Shown in pieces: positions 26,935 through 35,907 of a stretch of 64,000 nt of DNA. The notes under the pieces were generated by a model. It did no database searches. It saw only the letters and a program-made list of their open reading frames with translations, and was not told the DNA's origin. Numbering within the stretch: the stretch's first letter is position 1; the number at the start of each line of letters is the position of its first letter. Source of the DNA: Labilithrix luteola. Its GTDB lineage: Bacteria; Myxococcota_A; Polyangia; Polyangiales; Polyangiaceae. The translations under genes were made by a program, and so were the position numbers. The stretch lies in assembly GCF_001263205.1 (NCBI RefSeq), contig NZ_CP012333.1:8351501-8415500 (forward strand), given 5' to 3'.

Positions 26935-28932
26935 TCAGTGCCGCGCGGCGCCTTCGTCGCGTATGCGCAGCGCGCTTGCGACTTCTTCGACCTTTGCGCT
27001 GAGAGCCTTGGCGTCGAGCGGTTTGTAGAGCGTTCGGTTCTGATTCGAGGCGACGAACGAGGCGGTACGTCGCGTCGTGGCGCCGCCGGTCACGAAGATG
27101 AAGTGGTCCTCGAGCTCTGGCCGGCGTTCGAGGATCTCCTCGTAGAGCTCGACGCCGCTTCGTCCGGGCATCATCAGGTCGCACAGAATCACGTCGTAGG
27201 CGCCGCCTGCGTCGAGCATCGAAATGCAGGCGCTGGCGCTGTCGGCGAGGCTCACGCGGCAGTGTGAGAGCATGCGTCCCATGGTGCTTCGAACGCGGGC
27301 GTCGTCGTCGACGACGAGCACGGTGGTGCGGGGAGATGCGGGCGCGGGTTCGTCGGGCACCGGCGCGATGCTGCTGCGGAGCGGTAGATGAAGAAGCCCC
27401 GGAAACGGCGTCGGGCGCCGATGCTCCACGGCCATGGGCAAGACGATTCGGACGAGCGTTCCTCGACCGAGCTCCGAGTCGACCTCGACGGAACCACCGC
27501 ACGCGTCGAGAATGCTGCGAGCGACGAAGAGGCCGAGGCCCGTTCCGCCGCCGACCTGCTTCGTCGTGAAGAACGCCTCGAACATCCGAGCGCGTGTGGT
27601 TTCGCTCATGCCGGAGCCGTTGTCCTCCACTTCGACGACGACCGTCTTGTTCGTGCCCCGGCGACTGCGCACGACGATACGCCCGGTACCTTGGCTCGCC
27701 CGTTCGTCGGAGATGGCGTGGCTGGCGTTGACGAGCAAGTTGACCAGGACCTGCGCGAAACGCTGGCGTCCGAGCGGGACGTTCGGAACGTCGATCTTTT
27801 CGACGTCGACGATGGCGCGATGACGGATCGCTCCGCGTGTCAGTCGGACGGCGTCGTCCATCACGGTGCCCACGTTGCAGACGTCGTCCACGCCGTTCGC
27901 ACTCGGCAGCGAGTAGCCGCGCAGGTCGCTGACGATCGAGCGAATCCGCTCCGCACCGTCGAGCGCTTCGCGGAGCGCGTCGTTCAAGTCGGGTGAGCCG
28001 TTGTAGAAGACCTCCTCGCGCGCGTACTGCAGGTTGCCGATCACGTACGAGAGGGGATTGTTGACCTCGTGCCCGATGGTCGCCGCAAGCTGGCCCATCG
28101 CGGCGAGGCGCTCGGTCTCGACCAGGGCGTGCTGCACGCGAGAGAGCTCGTTCGTGCGCTCGCCCACCATCCGACCGAGGTTCGCGGAGAGCTCCTCGAG
28201 CTTCCTCGCGTCCGAGGCGATGTGCTCGATGATGTCGTACGCGCAGCCGGCAATGACGACGATGAACGCCGCGTCCACCACGTACACGCCGGGGTAGACG
28301 CCCGACGCGACGAGAATCTCGTTGAGAATGGCGAGCGAAAGCACTCCGAGGCCGATCGCGTAGCGTCTGGCGCCGCGGTTTCCTTGGCGTGCGGCGAGCA
28401 CGAAGCGCGCGAACGCGACGGCGATGGGGAAAAGGACGACCGGGAAGAGAATCCTCCCCATGAGCGGCATCGACAGAACGCGGGTCGTCACGCCCGCCCA
28501 TGGGACCTCGACGGGGTGCGCGGGGCGGCTCAGGAGGAGCCCCGGTATCCACGCGCAAACGCCCACCGCGATGCTCGCCGCCGCGGCCACGGCGTCGAGG
28601 CGCGTTGCCTTTCGGCGGACGATCCACTGACTCCAGAACGGCCAACCGGCGGCGTGAAACGACCCCACGAGCGCGCTGAGCTGCATCAACGTGGTCAAAC
28701 GGTGCGGCTCGGTCGTTCGGAGGATGAAGCTGTCGAGCAGGCCGTAGGCCGCCGAGGTCACGGCGAGGTACGCGAAGCCGCGCAGGTGGCGCCAGCGGGG
28801 TGAACGCGCGAGCACGACCGCGCAGAGCGTCGCGAAGAGTCCGAGCGAGAAATTGGCGTATGCGAGCGCCGCGGCGATGACCAATGGACGCGTCCCATTA
28901 GCGGGTAGCCAAGCGCTTCTCCAGCTGGGCAT
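26935..28932 (-). CDS. Hybrid sensor histidine kinase with seven membrane helices
   Basis: 665 residues. The N-terminal 240 residues contain about seven hydrophobic helices (from LVIAAALAYANFSLGLF to AAFIVVIAGCAYDI). A short coiled coil is followed by a HisKA domain with the phosphoacceptor in AATIGHEVNNPLSYV, an HATPase domain (NLLVNASHAI; VEDNGSGM; GGTGLGLFV), a linker, and a C-terminal receiver domain (TTVLVVDDDARVR; phosphoacceptor Asp in VILCDLMMP; VTGG; YKPLD). The receiver is attached to the kinase and no separate output gene is next to it. The N-terminal part resembles 7TM sensing modules that bind small ligands. The start is ATG 28932; a later start is possible. Confidence 0.92.
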   Translation of the reverse strand: MPSWRSAWLPANGTRPLVIAAALAYANFSLGLFATLCAVVLARSPRWRHLRGFAYLAVTSAAYGLLDSFILRTTEPHRLTTLMQLSALVGSFHAAGWPFWSQWIVRRKATRLDAVAAAASIAVGVCAWIPGLLLSRPAHPVEVPWAGVTTRVLSMPLMGRILFPVVLFPIAVAFARFVLAARQGNRGARRYAIGLGVLSLAILNEILVASGVYPGVYVVDAAFIVVIAGCAYDIIEHIASDARKLEELSANLGRMVGERTNELSRVQHALVETERLAAMGQLAATIGHEVNNPLSYVIGNLQYAREEVFYNGSPDLNDALREALDGAERIRSIVSDLRGYSLPSANGVDDVCNVGTVMDDAVRLTRGAIRHRAIVDVEKIDVPNVPLGRQRFAQVLVNLLVNASHAISDERASQGTGRIVVRSRRGTNKTVVVEVEDNGSGMSETTRARMFEAFFTTKQVGGGTGLGLFVARSILDACGGSVEVDSELGRGTLVRIVLPMAVEHRRPTPFPGLLHLPLRSSIAPVPDEPAPASPRTTVLVVDDDARVRSTMGRMLSHCRVSLADSASACISMLDAGGAYDVILCDLMMPGRSGVELYEEILERRPELEDHFIFVTGGATTRRTASFVASNQNRTLYKPLDAKALSAKVEEVASALRIRDEGAARH

Positions 28933-29208
28933 ATGCTCGAGCTACCGCAGCGTTCCATGCGCACGCATGGGATGATCGTGGCGTCGCATCGGCATGCGGA
29001 CGTCGCGGCAGTACCCGCGTCGTTCGCGGACGCAATTCGGGTCACGCCGAACGTCGATTTCTCGTACGCCGGCGCCGATGATGCCTACATGTCGGCGCTG
29101 AGGGCGTTTGGCGATTTCAGGCGCGAAATCGCGTGCGCACGGGACCCGGTGCGGCGCGCGTACGAGGTCCTCCGCTACGGCCGCGCCGCCTCTGGGCAAC
29201 GCGCCTGA
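28933..29208 (+). CDS. Small ORF divergent from the histidine kinase (doubtful)
   Basis: A 91-residue open frame whose ATG lies directly against the kinase start on the other strand. It has no membrane segment or motif, and a composition rich in Ala, Arg and Asp. The 299 bases between the kinase and the DUF1015 gene otherwise contain no recognisable feature. It could be a real small protein or simply the promoter region read as a frame. Confidence 0.3.
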   Translation: MLELPQRSMRTHGMIVASHRHADVAAVPASFADAIRVTPNVDFSYAGADDAYMSALRAFGDFRREIACARDPVRRAYEVLRYGRAASGQRA

Positions 29209-29231
29209 AACCATGGCATGGTGCGCGTCCC

Positions 29232-30584
29232 ATGGCCGAGATCGCTCCGCTTACTCCGCTTCGCTACGACCTCTCTCGTCTCGCTCGTCTCGAGACGGGG
29301 CTAGGTTCGGTCGTCGCGCCCCCCTACGACGTCATCGACAACGCGCAGCGCGCCGAGCTCGCTGCACGCGACCCGCACAACGTCGTGAAGCTGATTCTCC
29401 CCGAAGGGGAAGGGGATGCGAAGTACGCCCACGCCGCCGATCTGTTCGCGGCCTGGCGCAAGGACGGCGTTCTCGCTCGCGACGACAAGCCCGCGTTCTA
29501 TCGCTACGACCAGACCTTCGCGCCGCCGGGAGGCAAGGGGGCGAAGATCACGCGTCGCGGCTTCCTCGGTCTCGTGAAGCTCGTGCCCACGGACAAGGGC
29601 ATCGTGCTTCCGCACGAGCGCACGCTCTCGGGGCCCAAAGAGGATCGCCTGAAGCTTTTCCGGGCCACGCGTACCAACCTCTCGCCGGGCTTCATGCTCT
29701 ACCGCGATCCCGCCCGCGCGCTCGACGGTGCGCTCGCGACGGCCACCGAGCTTGCGTCGTTCGATACGCCGGACGGCGTGCACCACGCGCTCGCCAAGAT
29801 CGACGATCCCGAGGCCATTCGCACGATCGTCGAGGGCGTCGCCAAGTCGTCGCTTCTCATCGCCGACGGTCATCACCGCTACGAAACGGCGCTTCGCTAC
29901 TCGCAGGAGACCGAAGCGGCGCACGGCGCGACGGCCGCGGCGCGCGCCGAGCATCGCTACTTCATGGTGTTCTTCACGAACGGTGACGATCCCGATCTGG
30001 TCGTGTTCCCCACGCACCGGCACATCCATTCGCTTCCGAGCTTCGATTTCGCGTCGCTCCTCGAAGGCGCCAAGACGCTCTTCGACGTCACGCTGCTTCC
30101 GCCCGGCGCCTCGGCCGACGTGCTGACCCAGGCGCTCGCCGACTCCGGCAAGACGCGTCCGAGCCTGGTGGCGTGTGCGGGCGATGGACGTGCCGCGCTC
30201 TTTGCCCTCAAGCCCTCGGCCGATCTCGCGGGACATCCTGTCCTGGGGAAGAAGCCCGAGGTGCTCCGCCGCACGGACGTCGCTCTTCTCCACATGGGGA
30301 TCCTCGAGCCCGTCCTCGGCATCACGCCCGAGGCCCAGGCCGCCAAGACGAACATCTGGTACCCCCAGGATGCGACCCGCACGCTCCACGACCTGCGTGG
30401 TGGTGGCGGTGCGGACAAGGCCGGCCAGGTCCTCTTCCTGATGAACGCGACGCCCGTGGCCCAGGTCCGAAGCGTTGCGGAAGCGGGTGAGGTGATGCCT
30501 CAGAAGAGCACGTTCTTCTACCCGAAGGTCATGACCGGTCTCGCCATCCACACGCTCGAGCCGGAGCGAAACGTGGCGGGCTGA
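29232..30584 (+). CDS. DUF1015 family protein
   Basis: 450 residues from ATG 29232. It carries the signature segments of DUF1015: LRYDLSRL, VVAPPYDVIDNAQR, NVVKLILPEG, FYRYDQTF, LPHERTLSGPKEDRLKL, SLLIADGHHRYETALRY and a C-terminal MPQKSTFFYPKVMTGL. The family is conserved in many bacteria and sometimes annotated as HTH or chaperone related, but its biochemical role is unknown. The conserved HER and ADGHHRYE motifs suggest an enzyme. It is monocistronic, with a strong hairpin about 90 bases after the stop. Confidence 0.9.
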   Translation: MAEIAPLTPLRYDLSRLARLETGLGSVVAPPYDVIDNAQRAELAARDPHNVVKLILPEGEGDAKYAHAADLFAAWRKDGVLARDDKPAFYRYDQTFAPPGGKGAKITRRGFLGLVKLVPTDKGIVLPHERTLSGPKEDRLKLFRATRTNLSPGFMLYRDPARALDGALATATELASFDTPDGVHHALAKIDDPEAIRTIVEGVAKSSLLIADGHHRYETALRYSQETEAAHGATAAARAEHRYFMVFFTNGDDPDLVVFPTHRHIHSLPSFDFASLLEGAKTLFDVTLLPPGASADVLTQALADSGKTRPSLVACAGDGRAALFALKPSADLAGHPVLGKKPEVLRRTDVALLHMGILEPVLGITPEAQAAKTNIWYPQDATRTLHDLRGGGGADKAGQVLFLMNATPVAQVRSVAEAGEVMPQKSTFFYPKVMTGLAIHTLEPERNVAG

Positions 30585-30647
30585 GAGAGCATCCGACACC
30601 TACAGGTATCAGGGGCCCTCCGGGGCCACCTGGTCCCCACCTGACAG

Positions 30648-30673
30648 GCCGACCAAACGGGCCGACCAAACGG
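30648..30673. repeat. Two tandem 13-base units
   Basis: The unit GCCGACCAAACGG occurs twice head to tail, just before the terminator-like hairpin. It might be a protein-binding direct repeat or a replication slip. Confidence 0.7.
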
Positions 30674-30716
30674 GACAGCGAAGGGATGCGCGAGCGTCCC
30701 TTCGTCGTTTGTCCCG
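30671..30716 (+). terminator. Terminator-like nested hairpin after the DUF1015 gene
   Basis: An inner perfect 8-base stem (CGAAGGGA/TCCCTTCG, 30679-30686 with 30697-30704) is framed by an outer 7-base stem (CGGGACA/TGTCCCG, 30671-30677 with 30710-30716). There is no long T-run. Confidence 0.55.
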
Positions 30717-31286
30717 CCCCGCCGGAGGCTGCCCGACTGTCGGGCCATTGAGACTCAGGCGGGCGTCGATTTAGGCGCGCGAACGGAAGCTCCGGGGAGG
30801 CCGCTCGAGCGTTCAGAGGCCGGTTTTTGTGCGCTTGCGTACGCCTCAGAGCCGTCTCGACGCTGGCCTGGGACGAGCTCGCTCGAACTTTGCGTGTGCA
30901 CTAAGCATGCGAGCTCGCCTGGCCGTGCATAACTTGGAAGCCGGTCCGCTGGCTCAGCCCCACCCGGGCCAACCCACGGTTGGCTTGGCGGTACACGCAG
31001 TCGCATCTCGAGCACACGCGGCGCAGGCAAGACTCAGAGCAGACAGTGCACACGATGCGAGAGGCCACACGATACGAGAGCGAGAGACAGCCCCCATTCG
31101 GCGCTGCGTGAAGCATGGAGAAGACCCCCCCTCAGGCAGTTCCGTAAGCCGCGAACGGCCTCGAGAAAAACCTAGATGCGTCCTCTCGTTCGAGATAACA
31201 CCGATAATACAAGCAAGATCCCTGGCTTCGAACCTGACTTCAGATCAGGCAAGCGCTCGCCAACGCCCCCTGTGAGGTAACGAACC

Positions 31287-33698
31287 ATGACCGAAAAGAA
31301 GGGCCCTACCCGCGACAAGGAAGAGGATGCGGTGCAGTTCGGTGACGAGCTGCCTGTTCTCCCGATCCGCAATGCGGTGTTGTTCCCGGGCGCCGTAGCC
31401 CCCTTCGACGTTGGCCGCGAAAAGTCCGTCGCGCTCGTCGAGGACGTCGACAATTTCCCCTCACCCGTGATCGCCATCTTCGCCCAGAAGGATCCGGCGA
31501 CGGATGACCCCGGCACGGAAGACCTTCACCAGGTCGGTTGCGCCGCGCGCGTGCTCAAGGCTCTCAAGCACAGCTCGGGCAATTACTCGCTGATCCTCCA
31601 GGGCCTCACCCGCATCAAGCTCGAGGACGTGTCGCAGACCGCGCCGTACCTCAAGGCGAAGGTGAAGAAGCTCGAGGAGACCGGCGTGGAGGACGACGAA
31701 GCGGAAGCGCTCAGCATGAGCCTCCGCGACATCGCCAAGCAGGTGATCCAGCTGATGCCGGAGCTGCCCCGTGAAGCGGGCTCGCTCATCGACTCGATTC
31801 AGGCGCCCGGCGCCCTCGCGGACCTCGTGGCCGCGAACCTCGACGCCCCTGTCGAGGAGAAGGCGCAACTCCTCGAGACCGTCGACGCCAAGGAGCGCAT
31901 CCGCAAGGTGCTGCGCCTCCTCACGCGCCAGCTCGAGATCCTGAAAATGCGCGAGCGCATCAACTCCCAGATCAAGGAGGAGATGGGCAAGAACCAGCGC
32001 GAGTACGTGCTCCGCCAGCAGCTCAAGGCCATCAAGGAGGAGCTCGGCGAGGACGACGGCGACCAGGGCGATCTCGACGGCATCGAGGAGCGCATCGCCA
32101 AGGCCCAGCTGCCGAACGAGGCCGAGCAGGTCGCGAAGAAGCAGCTCAAGCGCCTCCGCAACATGCAGGTCGGCTCGGCCGAGTACACGGTCGTCCGCAC
32201 CTACCTCGACTGGATCCTCGACCTTCCCTGGCACAACTCGACGACCGACAACCTCGACATCGCGCAGGTCCGCAAGGTCCTCGACGAGGACCACTACGGC
32301 CTCGAGAAGGTCAAGAAGCGCATCCTCGAGTACCTGGCCGTCCGTAAGCTGAAGAAGGACAAGAAGGGCCCGATCCTTTGCCTCATCGGACCGCCCGGCG
32401 TCGGTAAGACGTCGCTCGGCCGGAGCATCGCCCGCGCCCTTGGCCGCAAGTTCCACCGCATCTCGCTCGGTGGCGTCCACGACGAAGCGGCCATCCGTGG
32501 CCACCGCCGTACGTACGTCGGTGCGCTCCCGGGTCAGGTCATCCAGGGCATGAAGAAGGTCGGGACCATCAACCCGGTCTTCATGCTCGACGAGGTCGAC
32601 AAGATCGGCCACGACTTCCGCGGCGACCCCGCGGCGGCGCTCCTCGAGGTCCTCGACCCCGAGCAGAACAACACCTTCGCCGACCACTACCTCGAGATCC
32701 CGTTCGACCTCTCGAACGTCATGTTCGTCGCGAACGCGAACGTCGCGGATCCCATTCCGCCTCCGCTCCGCGACCGCATGGAGATCCTCGAGATCCCCGG
32801 CTACACGCGCAACGAGAAGCTCGCCATCGCGCGCCAGCACCTCATCCCGAAGCAGATCGAGGAGCACGGCATCTCGAAGACGCAGCTCGTCTTCGACGAC
32901 AAGGCGGTCGACATCATCATCGATCACTACACGCGCGAAGCCGGCGTTCGTACCCTCGAGCGTCAGGTTGCGAGCGTCATCCGCGGTGTTGCCGTGAAGA
33001 TCGCCGAAGGCGACACGCAGAACCGCAAGATCGAGACGGAAGACGACGTCCGTGAGTTCCTCGGCGCGCCTCGTTACACGAGCGAAGTCGCGGAGCGCAC
33101 GGAGGAGCCGGGCGTTGCGACCGGCCTCGCGTGGACGAGCGTCGGCGGCGAGATCCTCTTCATCGAGGCGACCCGCATGTACGGCTCGGGCAAGCTGCAG
33201 CTCACCGGTCAGCTCGGCGACGTCATGAAGGAGTCCGCGCAGGCGGCTCTCTCGTACGTCCGCACGAACTCGGAGCGCTTCGGCATCTCGAAGGACTTCC
33301 TCGAGAAGAGCGACATCCACATCCACATTCCGGCCGGCGCGATGCCGAAGGACGGCCCCAGCGCCGGCGTGACGATGTTCACGGCCCTCGTCTCGATGCT
33401 GACGGGCGTTCGCATCCGTCACGACGTCGCGATGACCGGCGAAATCACGCTGCGCGGACGCGTGCTGCCCATCGGCGGCCTGAAGGAGAAGGTCCTTGCG
33501 GCTCACCGCGCAGGCATCAAGCGCGTGCTCATCCCCGAGCGCAACAAGGCGGACCTCGACGAGGTTCCGAACGAGATCAAGAACGACCTTGAGTTCGTGG
33601 CCGTCAGCAAGATGGATCAGGTGCTCGAGGCGGCTCTCGAAGAGAAGCTGACGCCCAAGTCGACCGACGGGGCGACGGCGATTCCTTCGACGAACTGA
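31287..33698 (+). CDS. lon: ATP-dependent protease Lon
   Basis: Lon degrades misfolded and regulatory proteins. The 803-residue protein has the N-terminal LAN domain (about 22-215, LPVLPIRNAVLFPG), a helical linker with coiled coil (KEEMGKNQREYVLRQQLKAI), an AAA+ module with Walker A GPPGVGKTS (about 368-376) and FMLDEVDKIG, and the C-terminal serine protease domain with the catalytic Ser692 in PKDGPSAGVT and Lys735 in GGLKEKV. All are intact. A terminator lies 20 bases after the stop. Fragments of this gene's 3' end recur at 46686-46808 and 47585-47653. Myxobacteria usually have more than one Lon; which paralogue this is cannot be told here. Confidence 0.97.
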   Translation: MTEKKGPTRDKEEDAVQFGDELPVLPIRNAVLFPGAVAPFDVGREKSVALVEDVDNFPSPVIAIFAQKDPATDDPGTEDLHQVGCAARVLKALKHSSGNYSLILQGLTRIKLEDVSQTAPYLKAKVKKLEETGVEDDEAEALSMSLRDIAKQVIQLMPELPREAGSLIDSIQAPGALADLVAANLDAPVEEKAQLLETVDAKERIRKVLRLLTRQLEILKMRERINSQIKEEMGKNQREYVLRQQLKAIKEELGEDDGDQGDLDGIEERIAKAQLPNEAEQVAKKQLKRLRNMQVGSAEYTVVRTYLDWILDLPWHNSTTDNLDIAQVRKVLDEDHYGLEKVKKRILEYLAVRKLKKDKKGPILCLIGPPGVGKTSLGRSIARALGRKFHRISLGGVHDEAAIRGHRRTYVGALPGQVIQGMKKVGTINPVFMLDEVDKIGHDFRGDPAAALLEVLDPEQNNTFADHYLEIPFDLSNVMFVANANVADPIPPPLRDRMEILEIPGYTRNEKLAIARQHLIPKQIEEHGISKTQLVFDDKAVDIIIDHYTREAGVRTLERQVASVIRGVAVKIAEGDTQNRKIETEDDVREFLGAPRYTSEVAERTEEPGVATGLAWTSVGGEILFIEATRMYGSGKLQLTGQLGDVMKESAQAALSYVRTNSERFGISKDFLEKSDIHIHIPAGAMPKDGPSAGVTMFTALVSMLTGVRIRHDVAMTGEITLRGRVLPIGGLKEKVLAAHRAGIKRVLIPERNKADLDEVPNEIKNDLEFVAVSKMDQVLEAALEEKLTPKSTDGATAIPSTN

Positions 33699-33718
33699 AG
33701 CGAGCCGAGACTGAGCGG

Positions 33719-33748
33719 GCGCCGCGGATCCGAAAGGGTCTGCGGCGC
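33719..33748 (+). terminator. lon transcription terminator
   Basis: A perfect 7-base outer stem GCGCCGC/GCGGCGC continues as GATCC/GGGTC pairing with a GAAA loop, 20 bases after the lon stop, and is followed by TTCGCATTT. Confidence 0.75.
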
Positions 33749-33773
33749 TTCGCATTTGGGGGGCCGCGGTTCC

Positions 33774-34093
33774 GGCAGCGGACCCGGACCCTGACTCGGA
33801 TCCGGCAGCGGACCCTGACCCTGACCCTGACCCGAATCCGGGGTCGCTACGGCTTCCGCCCCCACGCCCGCTTCCGGGGCCGTCACGGCCTCCGCATACG
33901 CGTTTGTACGCGCGTCCTGTCCGCGTCTGGATCCGTAACGGCGTCCGTATCCGCGTCCGTCACCGTCTCCCCAACGTTCGCCGCTTCCGGCCCTGAGTCC
34001 GAGTCGGGGTCGGGGTCGGGGTCCGGGTCGGGGTCCGAGTCCGTGTCCGGGTCCGAGTCGGGGTCCGAGTCCGTGTCCGTGTCCGAGTCCGTG
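33774..34093. repeat. Hexanucleotide repeat arrays (VNTR-like)
   Basis: Block one (33774-33843) consists of ACCCTG/ACCCGG-type units; block two (33997-34093) is about 16 units of GTCCGN/GTCGGG. They look like slippage-prone minisatellites. The corresponding lon-3'/S23 junction at 47585-47680 lacks them altogether. Confidence 0.8.
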
Positions 34094-34136
34094 GCCGCGA
34101 TATGCATTGATGTTGGGGGATTTCTCTCTCGCTCGG

Positions 34137-34217
34137 GGCCTTCAGCGTTGCGTCGTGCTCGGCGGCGCGGCAGGGGCTCGGCCCTCGCTCGGGAGGGCTC
34201 GGACAGGAGAAACTTCG
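34137..34217 (+). repeat. Leader cassette of the S23-type gene, copy 1
   Basis: This 81-base stretch recurs at 35908-36056 before another S23-type start. It contains TTCAGCGTTGCGTCGTGCTC and a hairpin GCCCTC/GAGGGC (34181-34198) directly before the AGGAGA ribosome site. Confidence 0.7.
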
Positions 34218-34538
34218 ATGTTGAGGATTCACGACACGATACTGGTGCTGATCAAGGAACTGGCGCCGATCGCGGAGGCCATCGGGCGGCACGATGCGGA
34301 CCTCGCTCGGCAGTTGCGGCGGGCGATGTCGAGTGTGCCGCTCAACGTGAGTGAGGGGGCTGCGCAGAGAGGTGCTCGTCGGAATTCGCACTACAGCATC
34401 GCGCTCGGATCGGCACGCGAGGCGCTGTCGGCGCTGCGCACCGCCGCGGCGTGGGGATACGTGCCTGAACCATCCGCCGACATCATCGATCGCTTCGACA
34501 AAGTTACGGCCACGCTCTACGTGATCGCCCAACGTTGA
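34218..34538 (+). CDS. Four-helix-bundle protein (S23/IVP family)
   Basis: 106 residues from ATG 34218 with AGGAGA 8 bases upstream. It shows the family pattern: an amphipathic first helix (TILVLIKELAPIAEAIGRHDADLARQL), RAMSSVPLNVSEGAAQRG, RRNSHYSIALGSAREALSAL and DRFDKVTATLYV. Members were first found in intervening sequences of 23S rRNA genes, and a related protein (Avd) assists diversity-generating retroelements, but most, like this one, are solitary with unknown role. It is the only intact copy in the window; three damaged relatives lie at 34641, 36057 and 47680. Confidence 0.85.
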   Translation: MLRIHDTILVLIKELAPIAEAIGRHDADLARQLRRAMSSVPLNVSEGAAQRGARRNSHYSIALGSAREALSALRTAAAWGYVPEPSADIIDRFDKVTATLYVIAQR

Positions 34539-34640
34539 ACCTCACGCGGGCGGCGGCAATCCGTCCCGTCGCCCGCTGACGCCGTCGCGGGTGCGGACGC
34601 CTTGTTCGAGCGTCTTCTCATCGAACCCCACCGGCACCAC

Positions 34641-34680
34641 CGACCGTTTCGACAAGGTAAAGGCCACGCTCTATGTGAAC
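34641..34680 (+). pseudogene. Remnant of an S23-type gene 3' end
   Basis: Forty bases match 34487-34526 of the intact gene at 33 positions and encode DRFDKVKATLYVN in place of DRFDKVTATLYVI. No upstream part is present. Confidence 0.55.
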
Positions 34681-34763
34681 GGAAAGGCTCGACGCACCAG
34701 TTCCGGTGTCTCGAACACGAGGACAGTCGGAAGACGCCGGTGCTCGGTCGTCGGAGACGTCTC

Positions 34764-34913
34764 CTCCACGAGCACGCCGGACTCGTGAGTGAGCCTGCAG
34801 GGGTGGCCGGCATTGCCGCCATCCTGGAGCAGGCACGATCGTTCGAAGGGCTGAACGTCGCGACCATCCTCGGAGGCAGCAACATCACGCCCGAGCAGAT
34901 GCGCGCGTGGTAG
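34764..34913 (+). pseudogene. 3' fragment of a PLP-dependent threonine/serine dehydratase
   Basis: The last 49 codons before the TAG at 34911 read GLVSEPAGVAGIAAILEQ followed by LNVATILGGSNITPEQM. This is the C-terminal signature of fold-type II PLP enzymes such as threonine dehydratase (EPAGAAGLAA and a TILCGGNL-like strand). The catalytic N-terminal part with the PLP lysine is missing, and the DNA before it is S23 debris. It is a gene remnant, probably left by a rearrangement. Confidence 0.6.
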
Positions 34914-34964
34914 ATCCCGTGACCTCGCCCGACGAGTTCTGGTCGTGGAGGCGCGCTCGATGAC

Positions 34965-35777
34965 TCAAGCGCTGATCGGTTGTCCGTCTTCGAACGAGTA
35001 AGGGCCTTCGAAACGGTCGACCAGCACGGAATGAGTCACGAGGACGTTTCCGGCCCAGAGATGGAGCTGGAACGCGGGGGGCTCCAGATCGAAGCCGAAC
35101 GGTGAGTCGCCGAGGCCGAAGTGAAGTTGGTGCGCCGTCGAAGGGCACGTCATCGCGAGCGTCCCAGCGAATCGAGCTTGGGTCGCTCGATGAAGGTGTC
35201 CGGACACGATTGCATGGATGTTCGTGTGATTCGCAATTACCCGCGCGAGCCCGTCGCTGCCGGCAAGAGCGAATCGATCGCACGCCGTGTTTCCCGTCGC
35301 GAAGGGCGGGTGGTGCATCGCGACGACCGTCGGCCGATCGGGCTGCTCGGTCAGCTTGGCAGCGAGCCAGGCCAGGCGCTCTTCACAGAGTCGGCCGGCC
35401 GACTGGTTTGGCACGTTCGTGTCGAGCACGAGCAGCCTGACCGCGAACGACTCGACGGCATACTGGACGAACGATCCTCGGACTCCCAAATAGTCATGTT
35501 CCGGGAAGGCCGCGCGGAGGCGCTCGCGGTGATCATGATTGCCCATGACCAAGTAGAATGGTGCCTCGAGCGCGCCGAGCAGACGAGCGAGGTGGGCATA
35601 TTCGGCGGGCGTTGCCAGGTCTACGAGATCCCCCGTCACGATGACTACGTCGGGACGGCGAGGGAGGCTGTTCAGCTTGGCGACAGCCTTCGCCAAGAAG
35701 GTTGCCGTATCGACCCTGCCGCAGCAAAGCTGGCCAGGCTCTCGGATATGCGTGTCACTGATCTGGGCGATGAGCAT
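34965..35777 (-). CDS. Calcineurin-like metallophosphoesterase (CpdA-like)
   Basis: 270 residues from ATG 35777. It carries the complete binuclear metal site of the class III cyclic nucleotide phosphodiesterase group: AQISDTHI, VIVTGDLVDLA, VMGNHDHRERL, VAMHHPPF and VSGHLHRA. The closest described relatives hydrolyse 3',5'-cyclic AMP or act on phospholipid head groups (GlpQ/CpdA type). Metal-binding residues are intact. Its gene lies between S23-type gene debris inside the rearranged region and may be cargo. The exact substrate cannot be inferred. Confidence 0.9.
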   Translation of the reverse strand: MLIAQISDTHIREPGQLCCGRVDTATFLAKAVAKLNSLPRRPDVVIVTGDLVDLATPAEYAHLARLLGALEAPFYLVMGNHDHRERLRAAFPEHDYLGVRGSFVQYAVESFAVRLLVLDTNVPNQSAGRLCEERLAWLAAKLTEQPDRPTVVAMHHPPFATGNTACDRFALAGSDGLARVIANHTNIHAIVSGHLHRATQARFAGTLAMTCPSTAHQLHFGLGDSPFGFDLEPPAFQLHLWAGNVLVTHSVLVDRFEGPYSFEDGQPISA

Positions 35778-35907
35778 GGTCTGGATCCTTGCGAGCGCCG
35801 GAAACACGACGACGCTCGAGACAGGCCTTTCTTTAGGAGATGCTGGTCGGTGCAGCACGACCAGTTCTCGATATTCCGTTCGACCAGATCTCGAAGCCGC
35901 GCGGCCA

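Larger units (their letters stand above)
30585..31286. other. Intergenic region between the DUF1015 gene and lon
   Basis: About 700 bases without a convincing gene. The first part holds a tandem repeat (30648-30673) and a nested hairpin (30671-30716). The second part (30830-31286) is slightly AT-richer and should contain the lon promoter. GATAAT at 31203-31208 could be a -10 element, but no clear -35 or heat-shock consensus is visible. Confidence 0.55.
33699..34217. other. Repeat-filled intergenic region after lon
   Basis: No gene is supported. The region holds the lon terminator, two blocks of six-base repeats (33774-33843 and 33997-34093) and a conserved leader ahead of the S23-type gene with a hairpin at 34181-34198. 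Open frames here encode only Asp/Pro/Ser repeats and are judged spurious. Confidence 0.7.

Noticed and set aside
33883..34107. Asp/Pro/Thr/Ser-repeat protein on the minus strand
   Set aside because: It is a direct translation of hexanucleotide repeats between lon and the S23 gene, without a start context or flanking domain.
34218..34538. Accessory protein (Avd) of a diversity-generating retroelement
   Set aside because: The four-helix-bundle family is related to Avd, but no reverse transcriptase and no template/variable repeat pair is present nearby.
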